A stretch of DNA of 64,000 bases, from assembly GCF_042242105.1 (NCBI RefSeq), contig NC_092014.1, positions 4,713,874-4,777,873 on the forward strand, given 5' to 3'. Position 1 is the stretch's first letter. The number at the start of each line of letters is the position of its first letter. The notes beneath the pieces are model-generated. The model ran no database searches and had not been told where the DNA came from. It was given only the letters and a program-made list of their open reading frames with translations. The position numbers and the translations under genes were made by a program. Source of the DNA: Pempheris klunzingeri (lineage: Eukaryota; Chordata; Actinopteri; Acropomatiformes; Pempheridae). Positions 25,841 through 39,738 of this stretch are shown here, in pieces.

Positions 25841-26794
25841 GCGTCTAACTTTTCTGATTCACATACTGGACAATACTAAAAGGTTTTCCTCGTTAGTCCT
25901 GTGCTTTCCACTTCTACGTGCCAAAAGTAACTACACTATATCACCTGTTAAAAACTCTCACAGTAGCTCTTAAGTCGCGCTTTAGCAGCGTCTTTTATAT
26001 TGCAGTCATTTACATAAACCTGTCATCTTTTCTCCGTTCTCATCTGATTCCCCGTCTCTTTGTACGAGACTCTGCTGTACTGTCGAGATAATTTGGCTGA
26101 GAAGATTTAAAAAAAAAAAGTAGCTTGTAATACAGAGTAATGCAGATCAGCTTTTGTTCCTCTAACAGACAATTTATTTTCTATGAATTGAAGTTAATGT
26201 TTCACTCGCTGTGTTTAACATCCCATCAGGCCATTCATTCCAGATGTATTTGCAGTGAATCCAGCTGATGTTGCCTGATGTCACATCTGGGTGTCCTGGG
26301 TGCCCAGAGGCACAATGAATCCAATCCAACGTTTAAATCAAAACGTAGTAACTGGAAAGTTTATGCTCAGCATGTTTAAGTTGTTAAAAAACGGGCAAAC
26401 GTTCACAAAAAAAGGGAGAAAATGGAGATAACGTCCATTCATTGAACACACAGGACACGTGTCTTATTAAAACAGGGGAGCAGTTTCTCTACTCAATAGA
26501 CCACGATGCACTGTAACATCAAATAATTATCTTTCCATTCCTACATCTCTTTCCTTTTCAGCCTAAGTTCAGTTCAGAGCTGTGGAGCAATGTTGGTGCT
26601 TTGGCCACACTCACTATAACAAGTCCATGTGAGGGACAGTGACGCAGAAAGACCTTTTCCCATAGTCAATCATTACAGAGGAACATTTTTCTGAGCGCCA
26701 CACTCACCCTGAGAAGACTCTTTGTATGATTAATATCGAATTCATTAGGTCGAGCGCTGCAGAAAGCTGCAGAATTACATAATTAAAGCCGTTT

Positions 26795-27122
26795 GAGTGA
26801 GCAGGGAGCCACCAGGACGCCAGCTGGCTCGGCCAGAGGTCTCCTACGTGGACCCCTACAGAAGCCGCCCACATTGAGCCTGGGTCTGTTTGAGGTTTCT
26901 TCCTGTTAAAGGGGAGTTCTTCCTGCCACTGTTGCTCAGTATAATATAATATCTGATGCTGCTCGTGGGAATTCTTGAATCCTTAATTTTTAATTCATGA
27001 ATTGTTGGGTCTCTCTCTAATTAAAGAGTTTGGTCTGGACCTGCTCTTCATGTAAAGCGTCTTGAGATAACGCTGTTGTGAATTGGCGCTATATAAAAAA
27101 AGATTGATTGATTGATTGATTG
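26795..27122 (+). mobile_element. Teleost retroposon tail with (ATTG)n
   Basis: It contains AGCCTGGGTCTGTTTGAGGT, TTCTTCCTGTTAAAGGGGAG, GAGTTTGGTCTGGACCTGCT, GTGAATTGGCGCTATATAAA and then an (ATTG)n tail. This order is a very common teleost dispersed repeat whose short tandem tail suggests a LINE/SINE-type retroposon. The class is inferred, not named. Confidence 0.65.
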
Positions 27123-29770
27123 ATCCTAACAGGAGATGGACTCTTGTGTACATGCTGTATAGATACAGCACAGGCCTATGGGCCTAAAAATGCAGAAAAA
27201 CGTTCTTGACCCGGTGAAGAGAATGAATGGGGCACTATTTTGGCTTCTACTTTTCTCATTATATCCATGGCCTAAACCACAAACCTCAAAAATGATCTTC
27301 CTCTGACAATCTCAGGGGTTTGTTGAGAGGCAGTCTGGGAAGTGTAGTAAGTCAAAACAATTGCGGTTGAGAGTTAGGCTGAGAGGATCACCCAAAAAAA
27401 TATGTGATGACATAGTGTAAGATCAACTGAGGGGGGATTCCATTCGATAAGCAGACTTGTGTGAAGTCAAACCGGAACAAAGTCTCTCTCCTTTTAAGTG
27501 GTCTTGGCCTGGAGCGCACTTGTTCTTAGCCCTCTGATTGGTTGAAACCTGTATGGAAGTATGATGGTAAAAACTTAAAAAGTTAATTATATGGCTCGCA
27601 CCCCCCCATAAAGAGCATTTGTGACCAGCTGCACCTGAATTCCTGTAGCATGCTTCAGTACTGGGTCAGCAACTTGCAAACACAGACTCCAGTCCCATCC
27701 ACACAACAGACGATATTATCAGTGATGTCATAGGTTAGTGGGGACAAAAAGATTCTGCCATCATCTCTCTTTCTGTGTCTTGAAATGGCAGCAAGAGCAC
27801 AACAGCCATGTTTTTTCCTTTACAACAGTATATTTTGGTTAATCATATCTTAGTCCATCTCTCTCTCCACACTTATACTCGTAAATTTCCCATGATCTGT
27901 CATTCCCCCAGTTTCACAGGCCTCCCTCTCCTCTGCCTCGCTATTCATCACCCAGATTCTCCTCGTTTCACTCTGCGAATTCACTGTGTTCTGCTTGATC
28001 TCCTTCCTGGCGGCCAACCAGACACCGCAGAGGTGAAAAATGCAAAATACAGCAAATAGATAAAGTAGAGGAGTGAAACTAGCGTGTGTGATAGGGGCTT
28101 GTATTTATAGTGAAGACTAAATGTCCTTACAAAGTTTGAAAGGTGAGGAGATTCATCCAAGGATTAGCATATATTAATCATTCTATTACCAAGCTTTTAG
28201 ATTATATTTATGCAATATTTTTTACAGTGACCTGCCCTTATTGGAGTTTTGAGAAACGTGAGTTATTGCAGAACATGCCTAAACCACATAACAGGGTGTG
28301 CAGCTAAGGGCTTTGATCTTAAGTGCAAACTTCATTTGGTCAGACCTGATGGATTTGGGTTCTGGTTCATGTTTCTCTTGGGGGCTTAATCCGGTTTTGA
28401 TGTATTTATTATATTTGGCACCGTTTGGCACGTTTGGAGGGAAAAATTTGGGTTGGGCTGGGGTACAATGAGTGTAAAATTTTAATTTAAAATTTAAAAT
28501 CCATGGCATTTCAGGCGAGGTCGAGCCTGGTTATGCTCAAGAGTTAGACTGGGGTCAAGGACAATGATTAAAGTGGGGATTAGGTTAAGGCTAGTGCTAT
28601 GTTTAAGGTCAAACATGTGGTGATAGGAGTAAAGTTACATAATACTACATACTACATAATTCAACAAGCAGCTAGACATTAGATACACACACACAATGAT
28701 GAGCATGCATGTGCAGATGTGTGACGATAATGTTGACTGACAAAATCTGTATTCATTTCTATGAGAGGTCGACCTTGGAGGAGACCTTGTAAACAGAAGT
28801 AAGTTCTCACTGAGCTTCATAATGCAATACGACTGACAATGATTATATTGACTGCGTGGGACTGTGTGTGCATCACTCTATGACCTTGAGTGGGCAGTAT
28901 GATATTGGAGATAAAATATGTTATGTAAGATAAATTATATACCCTGTCATACTATTAATTTAAAAAGTTTAACACAACCAATCCCTGCATGCAAAGTGTT
29001 CTCCTTTATTTAGACGTCTTTATTTTGGCATTATTTCTGCATTGCTGAGCACACAAGTTCAACAGTTCAGTTCTTGATTTGTGCCACACTTGAACAGAAA
29101 GGCATAAAAACGCACAAATGCTTACACTGAGAAAACGTAAAAGTCATCAAGACATCAAATTTAGAACAGTGAACAATATTAAGTGCAGAAAACAACCCAA
29201 AACGGATGAATGCATGAGGCGCAGAGCCTATCCGTCACAGCCGAGCAGGTTTGCAGCGCTTGCAAATGTGATTTTAACTCTATTTGTTTTAGTTTGTGGC
29301 TGCCCAAACCTGTGATGTGAAGGGAGTGGCTCACGCTCTCCCCACAAGAGGTGATGGGAGAGACACTCTGGGATTTGGCAGCGCTCATTCACACATAAAC
29401 ACTCTCTTTGTCAGCTCTGATTCATCTTCATAGTCACCCACATTCACACTTCGCAACCACCGTCCTCAGCTTCAGGTCACTGAGCGGCTGCCGTTGGGGC
29501 TTTTGCACGATTTACACCATCAGGGTTTGACAGAACAAAAGGCATCCAATGCAGCGGAACATGTTCTGACAGACAGTAACAGTTTAGCACTCTTGGCGAT
29601 CTTCAGCCCTGCTGGCAAACAGATGATGGAATATGGACACAATACATTTTTCACTTTCTGTTGTTAATGGTGCATTAAAATAGCTTGACATGGCAAATCT
29701 GAACTCTGATAAATGGTTTAGGGAAGATAACCTCATATCTAACAAGAGTCTATGTCTATATCCACAAAGT
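27123..29770. other. Gene-free stretch
   Basis: No exon, RNA gene or recognised repeat family was seen on either strand. Confidence 0.4.
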
Positions 29771-30030
29771 TCTTGCAATCCATCCTCAGGGGGACATGAA
29801 TATCTGTATCCAATTCCATGGCGATCCTTCCAATAGATGTAGAGATATTTTGCTTAACACCACATATGTCAACCTACTGGTGGCGTCATTAGATTAGACC
29901 GTGAATAGATGTACAAGACTTCATGGCACTCCATCTTCAAGAAGTTGAGTCAGTAGATCCTCTGGAGATCACGAGAACCTGTGCAAAAAATTCACAGCAA
30001 TTCATCCAGTAGTTGTTGTAATATTTTAGT
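29771..30030 (+). repeat. Dispersed fish repeat, 'CCATCCAATAG' family copy
   Basis: CCATCCTCAGGGGGACATGA, CAATTCCATGGCGATCCTTC, CAACCTACTGGTGGCGTCAT and CAATTCATCCAGTAGTTGTT form the familiar tandemly varied units of a teleost dispersed repeat. The same units follow the GCTAAC segment at 54400-54735, so both belong to one larger element. Confidence 0.6.
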
Positions 30031-31034
30031 ACTGATAAGAATGAAGAATGAAAAAGAAAATCCTTTTCTAATTTCTTTAAAGAAAATAGAATGATTTCGA
30101 TTTTTGTAGTGTTTGTAGTGTTTTGTCATTTCAACAGCATCTCAAAAGTCAGACAGCTTCTTTCAGAGGCTTTGTTGTGGTGCTGTGACTCTACTGAGGA
30201 TGATCTGTAATGACAAGAGACATTAAAACATCAGACAGATGAGAGCACAGTGCTGCATGCAGTGCTTTAAAAGCACCTCAGGACTGATTATTGAGGAAGG
30301 CGAGGCTGGTTTCACTTACTCACTGTTTCAGCATTGATTTAGCCAGCAGGCTTGTAAGTTGAACCAGAAATCTTCAAATCTTTATTGCAGGTATTACTGT
30401 ACAGTTTTTTTTAAACAGAGAATGCCTGTTTGGCATGAAATGCTCTTGACTTCATCTGGATCTTCAATCGTTGCTCTTTTGTGCTTTTGTCCTCCATATG
30501 TTCCAAGTTAGTCCACACTTCCCCCAAGTTTCCCCTCTACTCATGGGATTCCAGCTATACTGTGAGTGGATGCATAGCTATCATTAACAGCACGCCACGC
30601 TGGGTCGGGTATGTGACTTGGCTGCAGATATGACAATCCAAGACTTTGTTCGTCTGATCTGTCAAGACTCCAGTTCAGATTTGACACTTCCTGTAGGTGG
30701 AGAGGCATACATACTGACACCAGAGTCTCATTTGGGCAAGCAGCCTATGGTGTGTCATTAGCGAAATACATATAATAGATATTGCACAAAAAAAACTTTT
30801 CATGTGTGTTGTACCTGCCTAGTACCAGGAGATATTGTTAGCAGTGAGTGGACATGGTGGAGCATTTAGGTGTTAACCCTTTAACGTCCTCACCAAGAAA
30901 AAAGCAATGAAAAAATTAATTCTTTATATATTTTATTTCCTTGGGGTACTAATTACAAAAATCAATGTTTTTTTTATGAACAGACCCCACATTTTTTGAA
31001 ATATTGGCCTCTACCAAACGGTTGAGATGTCGTA

Positions 31035-31240
31035 AAAAAAAGACTTAGACTTAGACTTCTTTTATTGATCCCCCAATAGACAAGAAAGAGTGAATAAAAG
31101 CAACATTGGAAAATAAAGCAATAGCAAAATAAATATGTGTTGTGATTATAAATAAATATTTACATTATGGAATATTTACACTATGTATCATAAAATAAGA
31201 TGTGAAATGTACAAGTAACATGTTTTCAATAAGATATAGT
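31035..31240 (-). repeat. Retroposon 3'-end fragment
   Basis: GACTTAGACTTAGACTTCTT followed by TTATTGATCCCCC on the plus strand is the reversed 3' tail (GGGGATCAATAAAAGAAGTC) of a common fish retroposon. The AT-rich, TAAATA-filled sequence that follows is typical of its body. A related fragment is at 60755-60990. Confidence 0.45.
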
Positions 31241-33329
31241 GAGTCAAAATGTGCTGTACTAAATTATGCTGAGTAAAGTCCATTTTAAATGCTAATCATA
31301 TGGTAATTAAAAAATGGGTTTCATTCCTGTTACCTTTAAAACTAGTGAAACAAAATGATAAAATAAACCAAGATGAATTATAAATTCATCCAGGTTTACA
31401 GTTACAGTTTTAGGATGTGAAACCTGCCCATTTGATAAAAGCAGGTGTACTTTTCCTTTAACATTTTGCCTAGTACAGCTGTAAGCTACAGCAGTAAAAT
31501 CATTTAAGAGAAATATTCTCTGTAGATACTTTAATGATAAATTTTAGTGAGGCTGAATGTGTGTTCCTCCATACAACTCTTCATATCAAAGTATCCATCT
31601 GGTACCTTGTTGTACGACTATAAAAGTTTTATAATACTGCCTGTCTCTTTGCCACATTGTCTTTTGTTCTGTGTGTGTCTCTCTACTTCTCTTTGTCTCT
31701 TGACATTTATACCAGATTCTTTTTTTTTTTCTTTATGGTGCAGTTGTATCTTCTCCCAGATCTGTGTGTTACCTTTGGGTCCCATCTGTGGGAACTCAAC
31801 ATGGAAAAAGATGAGACAGATGGTGGGAGAGACTGGGGGAGTTAGCAGTGTGTGTGTGTGTGTGTGTGTGAGTGTGTACATAATGATACAACTTAGAAGG
31901 GGGCGGATTGTGTACAGTCTCTGTAGTCACACTCTCTGTCTCCCTCTCTCTCTTTTGAAAGTCTCTTTTGCTCTCTGCATGTCTGTGATGTGTGTGAGAG
32001 AAAGTGTGTGCATGGCTGCGAGTGATAATTGAGTTAAAAGCTAAGAGCTACCTCTATGAACTGGAAAGCTAATTACAGAGGAGGAGTTATAGGTCTGAAG
32101 CGCATACATCCACAGACACACACACAAAAACACTTAATTCCTATTTTTAATGCCACTTGACTTCAGCCTGACTCCCTCCAAAGTGGTGTACGCATCAAAG
32201 ACTGAAATATATATTCTTCTTGAGAGCCTGATCTTAAGCTCTTGTAAAAACACAAGTGGATGGAAGGCTTTTAGGAGGGAGACTTTAATATAGAGAGATG
32301 AATACATATACACACACACAGCTAGAAGATTTTAATAATCTGAAATGCATTAAGATACAGCCACATGCAAGGTTTTGATTCGGTTTCTCCATTATTTTTA
32401 TGCCTTTCTCTGTTTCAGTTCATCTGTTTATCTCCATTCGTTTTATATTTTCCCAGGCAGTAAAAATGTCATGCCAACATTCATTGCCAAAGCAGAAAGA
32501 AGTGTCTTTGTTCAAAGTGTTAAATTAAAAAAGAAATGGACTCCTTTAGTTGCCTAATAATAGTTTATAATCATTTTTTTTTTCATCAACAATGATCTTT
32601 CCTTAAACTTAATGACCATGCTTTGGCTCTGAATGGTCAAAGTAATTGTCATCGAATGTGATCCAGCTTTTGCAGAATAGTCCGATGTCGATATGTTTTG
32701 TTGAGCAGAATATTTCCAAACCTTTGTCTTGCTCCGTCCCTTTATGAGTTCCTCCCTTGAACAAACACAGAGCTTCAGTCGGCGGCCGAGACACTAAATG
32801 ACTCTGATTTACTGCGACAGATGCAGCTCTGGCCCCAAATGTATACACTTAGGTTTCTGTCTGTGTGCATTTGTTTAGTTTACTTGTCTTGGTAATTTTA
32901 AGTTTCACTTTGTCTCCTGTCTATTTCTGGCCCTTCTGTTGCTTTACGAGCTCACATTCCTCTAGTTTTCCTCTTGTCTCTGAAACACTGTACGGTTCGG
33001 CGTGATCAGCCCAATGAAAATATTGGTTTTGGGTGTTCTGGCCTCACATCAGGTATGCCAAACCCAGCTCCTCAGTGCACACGTCTTGTGCATGAGTAAC
33101 CTGCCGGACTACAACAGGACTACATGACTAACCAGTTGTATTGTATCAAAGCCTCAAATACGGACAATATTACCATGCACTAAGTATGACGCCTCACCTT
33201 AATCCATAACATGTTTCTCCTCTGCAGCTTGTGGGAGGATAGAAATGCATTAATTAATCTAAAATCCTATCACAGCCAACCACATCCTTGTGAAAGTCCA
33301 AAAGGAGCAGTAAGCTATTTGTGTCTTTA
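31241..33329. other. Gene-free stretch with one microsatellite
   Basis: A (GT)n tract occupies about 31848-31878. No supported coding sequence was seen. Confidence 0.45.
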
Positions 33330-33379
33330 AAGTTGGGACATTTGCATCAGATTGTGCTTTTTATTTTGTCTCTGTTATG

Positions 33380-33740
33380 TCTCGTAAAGTTTGTAAAGTT
33401 TAGTTCATGTGTCTTCCTGTTTTATTGTGGTGTTCAACTTTTTTCCTCTTGTTTCAGGCCCATTGACTTCCTGCCCTCGTGCGTTTCCCACTCCTGTGAT
33501 TGTCTGCCCCACCCTAATTGTTTCCACCTGTGCTCCCCTCCCTGGTGTATATATTGTCTGTGTTTTCCCTTGTGTTGAGCGTTCCAGCATCCTTGTCAGT
33601 GTTAGAGTGGAGTTAGGTTTGTATTTGTCAGTGAGTAGTTTTTGGATTGTGTCTGTTTTTGGTTTTTGTCGATCTTGTTCAGCAATAAACCGAACATTTT
33701 CACCATCTGTTTGCTTCGTGTCGAGCATTTGAGTCCGTCT
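33380..33740 (+). mobile_element. Possible LTR-like repeat remnant
   Basis: A T/C-rich stretch contains a run of short motifs (CCTGCCCTCGTGCGTTTCCC, TAATTGTTTCCACCTGTGCT), then GGTGTATATATTGTCTG and, 130 bases on, AGCAATAAACC. The order of promoter-like TATATA and AATAAA within 200 bases, in repeat-like wording, suggests a solo LTR or a retroposon 3' region. No flanking duplication or coding region was found. Confidence 0.35.
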
Positions 33741-34904
33741 TCTTATGTGTGCTTCTTGGCTGAACAATCTCTATCATCATTTGTCTTAAGTGTCTTTCTT
33801 TCCGTGTCTTGTCCGCATCCCTTCGCTGTCTACAACTAGTTTCCATTTCATTTAACATGCTCTGAGGGGAGTGTTTTGTAGCCCCCCTGTTTCCAATAAC
33901 TCTGCATTTATGAGTCACACACCAAAACCTTGGAACAACTCTCTGCAGTTGGTCCTTTTTGAAAAAAACTATTTCAATCCAAATGTGGACACACATTAAT
34001 TTAAAAGTGGGGTATACCTAATTTTATCTTTTTATCTTTGCTTCAATTAAACTGCAATTTATGTAGAAATGTGCATTGCAGTGGGAATTCCCTTAATGGG
34101 TAATAAGATCGTTTTAGATTAGTCACTTGACTATTATAGTATTTTCAGTATTTAAGTTTCCATAACATGTACAGCTTATATTTATGTTAAATAACCGTCA
34201 CTGATGATTCCTATGCATATTGCATAAAGATTTTCCATTAAAAAACTGCATGAGCACACACAAATACTGTGAGTGAAGTTAGTGTGTCCACATATTTGCA
34301 GATGTTATGATGATGATGACAAATAATGTTCTTTTTTCACTAACAGTTGTGTTTTTACATTGATGTGAGCAGTGGTTAACCAACAGCACTGCAGTGTAGT
34401 GGCTTAATCCAATACAACAGTCCAAGACACATCAACATACTCATTAAATCACATCTTTGTGAAACTTTAAGTGGGTGTGTTTAATGCTGACAGGCTTACT
34501 GAATATTCTGTACCCCTCTTGTATAAACCAATGTGAACAAAACATTAGAAACACCAATACTAAATACAGTCAGTGAGGTTCTCAGTTCTCTCAAACTTCT
34601 CAGTTTATTGCAGTTTTATCATCTTGTGTTTACAACCCTCTGTGCCTTACCTCCTACCGCCGATGAACAGCACTTTAACTATAACACTGTCAGACAGAGG
34701 ACAAACCAGTGAATTAAGATAAAGAACTATTTCCCTTACCCCAACACTTTGTAACATTTAACAGGAGACCAGACTAATAGCAAAGGACCTTTAGACAACT
34801 GGCTGACTTCAGCAAAGTGTCCAGAGTACAGACATGTACTGACTGGGCGTCACATTTGACTGAAACTACGACAATAAGGTCAACGGTGTAGACTCTAACA
34901 ATGC
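33741..34904. other. Gene-free stretch
   Basis: No feature recognised. Confidence 0.4.
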
Positions 34905-35470
34905 CCCATCAGTTCCTCTGTCTCTCCCTCCATCTTTTTCCACCCACCATTTTCCTTCTTCCATCTCTTTTTCACTCTAATACCTCCTTCACTCTTTCAA
35001 TCCAATTTTCCCCCCTTCCTTCCGTCTGTCACCTCCTCTCCTCCTTGCTCTCCACTCCCACCCCCTCACATCGTTTAGGTCTTTTCATCTCCCCGTCATG
35101 CTGTCTCTTTGATTGGAGCTCGCCTATGTGGAGCTTTCCATCCTGTGGCTTTGGGGTCATTTTGAGTCTGTCTGTTTCATTCCCACATCCCTCCTACTAT
35201 TCCTCCATGCACATCTTTTTTATCAGAGCAACTGATTCTTTCTCTGTCGCCCACCCACTGTCTCTTTCTCTCAGATTTTCCTTTTACTCTTATTTTTGCA
35301 CGACCCTTCTCCCTTTTGTTGTGCTGTCACCTCCTCTTCTTCCTTGCCTTTTTCCAACTCATAATACTGTTCCCCTCAGCGTCTTCACTACCGTCTTTTT
35401 TGTGCTTTTGCCTGTATTTCTATTCCTCATCCTCCCACTCCTATTCTCTCCTATGGCACAAATCCATACA
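34905..35470. repeat. Pyrimidine-rich low-complexity tract
   Basis: Strongly T/C-biased on the plus strand. It holds a long open frame only because such sequence lacks stop codons; the translation is almost entirely Ser, Leu, Phe and Pro. Shorter similar tracts lie at 36160-36245 and 37135-37245. Confidence 0.7.
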
Positions 35471-36357
35471 AATACCATAAGTCGGTCACTATAACATACT
35501 TTTTATACTCACAATCGCACATAACTCGTCTAATTGTTGCAGTGTTCCAATATGAATGCACTGCTTAGTCTAAAGCCCAGTTATTATTATGCACAATGGA
35601 GCTGCTACTCCTTCTCCCTTATAATGTTTGTTCTAACATTCTTCTTCTGGCCACATAATCCACCTTTTTCTCCAAAGTCTGGAGATAAACTTGATTGTTT
35701 TTTGTTTTGTTTTTCAATGTCAGCCTTCTGATAGCTGACAACTTATCACAGCAGATCCATTTTACAATGTTGGTCGTGTGTTTTATTGTACTTGAGCACA
35801 AAAAGGGTTTGCAATGCCAGGTAACGTCACAGGCTCCATCTTTACAAATCTATGACCAGTTAACATTTGAAACAAACCTTCATGGCGAACGGTGAGGTTT
35901 TAGAGAACAAGCTGAAAATGCCACAATGGATGGAAAAAGTTTGCCATGTAAACTTTACTTTCCAGTCGTCACTTTCCTTCTTCTCCTCTGCAAACTTCCC
36001 CTTTATAGAGGTAAACTGCAGGCAGCTGCCATAAGCTGCAGCCCTTCAGTGTTGTGATTAAATGTGAGTGTCAGAGGGAGCAGATGTGGGTCAGGCTAAT
36101 CGGTGCACTTCATGCCCACACTCACAAAATCAGAAAATATAATAAGGTTTCCCTATCTTGTCTGTTTTTTATTATCTCTCACTCTTTCTTTCCTCTTCTC
36201 CTCTTTCTCCTCCCGGCTCTCTTTTTTTCCCTCTTTGCATTTCTTTTTCGCTGCTGCACGCAAACAAATCCCCAGTATACATTTTATGATGACTCATCCA
36301 CATTTATGTTTGCCTCTGTCATTGTTCTATCTTGTGATTCTGGTTATGTATTTGATT

Positions 36358-36380
36358 GTGTGTGTGTGTGTGTGTGTGTG
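36358..36380. repeat. (GT)n microsatellite
   Basis: Pure GT repeat of about 23 bases. Confidence 0.9.
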
Positions 36381-38341
36381 GCTAAAACCCATGGAAGTTC
36401 TTTATGACTCTGAAGCAAAGCACCTAATCCCTCTTTTCTGACAATGTTTTCTCCACTAGCCTTGTTTCACTCCTTGCACTCACTCGTTTATCAGACTGAT
36501 GTCGTATGTATGCATCAACATGGGTGTAAATACACGGGCTGTGTCTCCTGTCAGCTGTTCCAAACAGGAGGTCGTCTGCTTATCAAGACTGAAAATGTCA
36601 TGACTCTGAAGAGCTAAAACATGTTTTCAAAGGAGAAGATTACTGAGGTGTTTTTTTCAACTTGCTCTATTTGTCCTCACTCCCTACATTCTTCACAGAG
36701 GCCAAAAACTTTTAGAGGAAAAACCCACCAACAGTCAACGCTGACCAATCATTGTTTTTGTGGTTTCCATGTGGTATGACTATAACCTTTATGTGATGTT
36801 AAGGACATGCTGTTGTAGTTTTTGATGGGGTGCACGTAACCTATGGTGTAACCACCACTGTCAAAGCCTCGTGGGAAGTGCAGTTATCGAATGCAAACAA
36901 AGGGATAATTTTATCCTCGTTACGATGACTAGATGTTCACATTTTATACACATATACATTTCAAATGTAGCATGAATTCATTACATTTCAAGATCGATTC
37001 AGGAAACCCTCTAAAAAGTATTGAGTTGCAGAAACTTGTTCTGGTCTCACAAAGACAGGGGGCAGCTCTTTATTAGCATAGAAAATGTAGCCTGTGGAAA
37101 ATGTTTGTCTCAAAGTCCTGCCTCTGTCCTTATCCATCTGCCTTGTCTTTCACAACTCTTACATCTCTCCCTCTCTCTCTGTATTTCCTGCTGGACCTCT
37201 GCACACCCTCCTCCCACGTCCTCCTTCTCTCCCAGTCTAACCACTGCTCCCAAGATAAACCTAAACCACAACGAAAACACACACGCAGCTGTTTAACCCA
37301 TTATTGCAAGGAAGGAGAGGGAGAGGAGCCCAGGGGGTCAATGGAGAGTCTTTTTTTGGAAAAGTGGCTGGTTTTCTCATCATGGCGGCACAATAGACAT
37401 CACAGCTGAGTCAAAAGTAGGTTCATTTAACAATCATTTTAAATCCATTAAATTAAGCTACTTCCAGTGCTTAGCTTTATATAGCAGGTAAAATGTTGTG
37501 CTACCTTGAAGCACATATTAGCCAACAGGAATAGCTAACAGATAGCAATCCATAGCTAAGTGTAGCATCCAAGATCCTTTGCACCATCGTGTTTTTTTTG
37601 CCAACATTGTACATCACCACACTTAGCCAGCCCAAGGCTTTGTTTCTTTACTTCTTCACAAGATGATGCTGTTACTCTGTTCCTTAAAAAAAAAAAACAT
37701 CTTCATCTACATCATGAACTTCAGTAGCCAACTCAGTTTTTGTGTCAAGCCTAAATTCTCTATATACCCAGGACCTATTTGTTTCTGTAGAAGTTTGTAA
37801 AGGTCATAAATTACTTGATAGTAAGACACAAGAATCCAAACTAATGTAGCTTTGAATGCAATTTGTGCCACTTTCTCACTCGCAAGCGGTCTTTATCAAG
37901 AAGAACAGCAGCTTCCCTTCACCTCCCTGTGTTTTGATAAATACAGTGCATCTTAGCCTGCATCCATGGCATGTACTCAGTTCTTCCATAACTGTGAAAA
38001 ATTGGTTTGTAAATCCTATCATGCACGAGGACAGTGCTTACACTTCTGCAAGGCCGGTGTTCATGGTTGAGTGAGTGCAGTGAAGATGTTTTAATCAAGG
38101 AGCCCCGAGGACAGCAAGTAAACTACTGGATGGAGATTAAGTGGATTTCATGTTGCTGTGGACAAAGTTATTACCACACACACTCTCACACACCCACACA
38201 AACAATCCTTAGCTTTACCTACAGTGTTATTGCAAAGACCGAGAAGAATCTATTTTGTGGTTTGACCCTGTTTATGAAGACAAATCTGGTGTGTTCACCT
38301 TTAACAGTAAGTTTCTGAACATGTTCAAGGTTGCCAGATTT
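36381..38341. other. Gene-free stretch
   Basis: No supported exon was seen; part is pyrimidine-rich. Confidence 0.4.
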
Positions 38342-38355
38342 AAAAAAAAAAAAAC

Positions 38356-38395
<40 letters not shown>
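38342..38395. repeat. Poly-A and (CA)n microsatellite
   Basis: A run of 13 A is followed by CCTA and a pure CA tract of about 38 bases. Confidence 0.95.
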
Positions 38396-38396
<1 letters not shown>

Positions 38397-38911
38397 TATT
38401 GATCCAGTCAAAGCCAGCGTGCTGTTCAAACACTGGACCTTTCACAAAGCATAATTTCTGGGAGTGTTCGTTTATTTACACTGATTATTGAAATGTCAGA
38501 TTTGAATTTCCCCTCAAACACGTTTGTGTACTTTGGCCAGCTGTTAAGACTGAAATGTAGCTGTCCAGTTGTGTAATATAAAATGTGAATCAGTGAATGA
38601 GATCTACTTGGTTGGTTTTTTAAGGTCAGAGAGGCTGTTTGGAGTTGCTGAATACTTATATACTGCCTCAGGGCGTTTTCATACTTGGTGTAAATTCTTG
38701 AATCTCGACCCAGGATTACTTCTCCGAAAGCGAGGGTCATTTTGAGAGGCTTGTTCTCACTGCAAATTTGAAGTTAACATCCAGAAACCTCCTCCCAGCT
38801 GCCATGAATCATAATGAACAGAGTGACACAGTACGTGACGCATTGGTTGGGTAGCCTGAATGAAATCCAACATTGTGCTTCAGACTTGAAGTCCCATTTT
38901 CTGGGAGAAAT

Positions 38912-38984
38912 GGGGATACAGCTCTGTGGTAGAGCATCTGACTGCAGATCAATCAGTTCCCAGTCCAGGTCTGTGTCCGACCCC
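38912..38984 (+). pseudogene. Degenerate tRNA-Cys(GCA)-like sequence
   Basis: The 5' half, GGGGATACAGCTCTGTGGTA then GAGCATCTGACTGCAGATCA, closely follows vertebrate tRNA-Cys(GCA), including the CTGCAGA anticodon loop. The 3' half has lost the TTCRA box and the T-stem does not pair, and acceptor pairs 5 and 7 mismatch. It is either a tRNA pseudogene or the head of a tRNA-derived SINE. Confidence 0.6.
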
Positions 38985-39738
38985 TACAGCATGCCCGTGT
39001 GGCTCTTAATAAGATTTTGAACCCACTGTGTTTGGTGGAGAAAGCTTTACTCTGGACATCTAAAGCAGCAAGAAGCATTGTTAAGAGTTTTGCTTGTTCA
39101 ATGCACATGTATGCGTGCAGGTGATGTGATAACACAGTCAAGCCAACAGTCAACAACGGCAGTGAAGAAGAAGGTTGCTTTTTAAGCAAAACATGGACAG
39201 AGCCTTAGGTGCTTGTGAGGGCCAAATTATGCTAGAAAATAGAAAGCTTGAACATCAGAAGGCAAAAAAAAGGGTTCATATCTGTTTCTCATGACCACAC
39301 TTAAAGGCAGGCAGAATAGCTGACTGCCAAAGAGACAAGACACAATGCCATTTTAAAATGTGGATAAAAACAAACATTTTTGAAGACTCAGGATTTGACT
39401 TATAGTGTGAATTTAATTTGCACACATACAAATGTAACATAAATCGTTGTTTAACAAAGGTTAAAAGAGAGGTAAGGAGAGGAATTGAACTGCTCGTTCT
39501 GTCACCACAGCTGGCGAATCACAGTGTGAAGTGGGCGTGAATGACAGATTGTCCGTCTCTGCCATCCGACAAGCACGACTGATGGAGAATGCTGGCCTCT
39601 TTAGGATAGCTGATGTGAGCAGTTTTTAAGGAGCACCTCCAAGTACATCTTAGTGTGTTTTTTAATTTTCCTTTCTGCTGTTGTGCTCTACATGACAGGA
39701 ACACGCAAGAATTTTGAGGGTATTTTCATAATTAAAAA

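Noticed and set aside
34901..35494. 197-codon plus-strand open frame
   Set aside because: It lies in a pyrimidine-rich tract and translates to Ser/Leu/Phe/Pro-rich low-complexity sequence with no domain or splice context; stop codons are rare in such DNA by composition alone.
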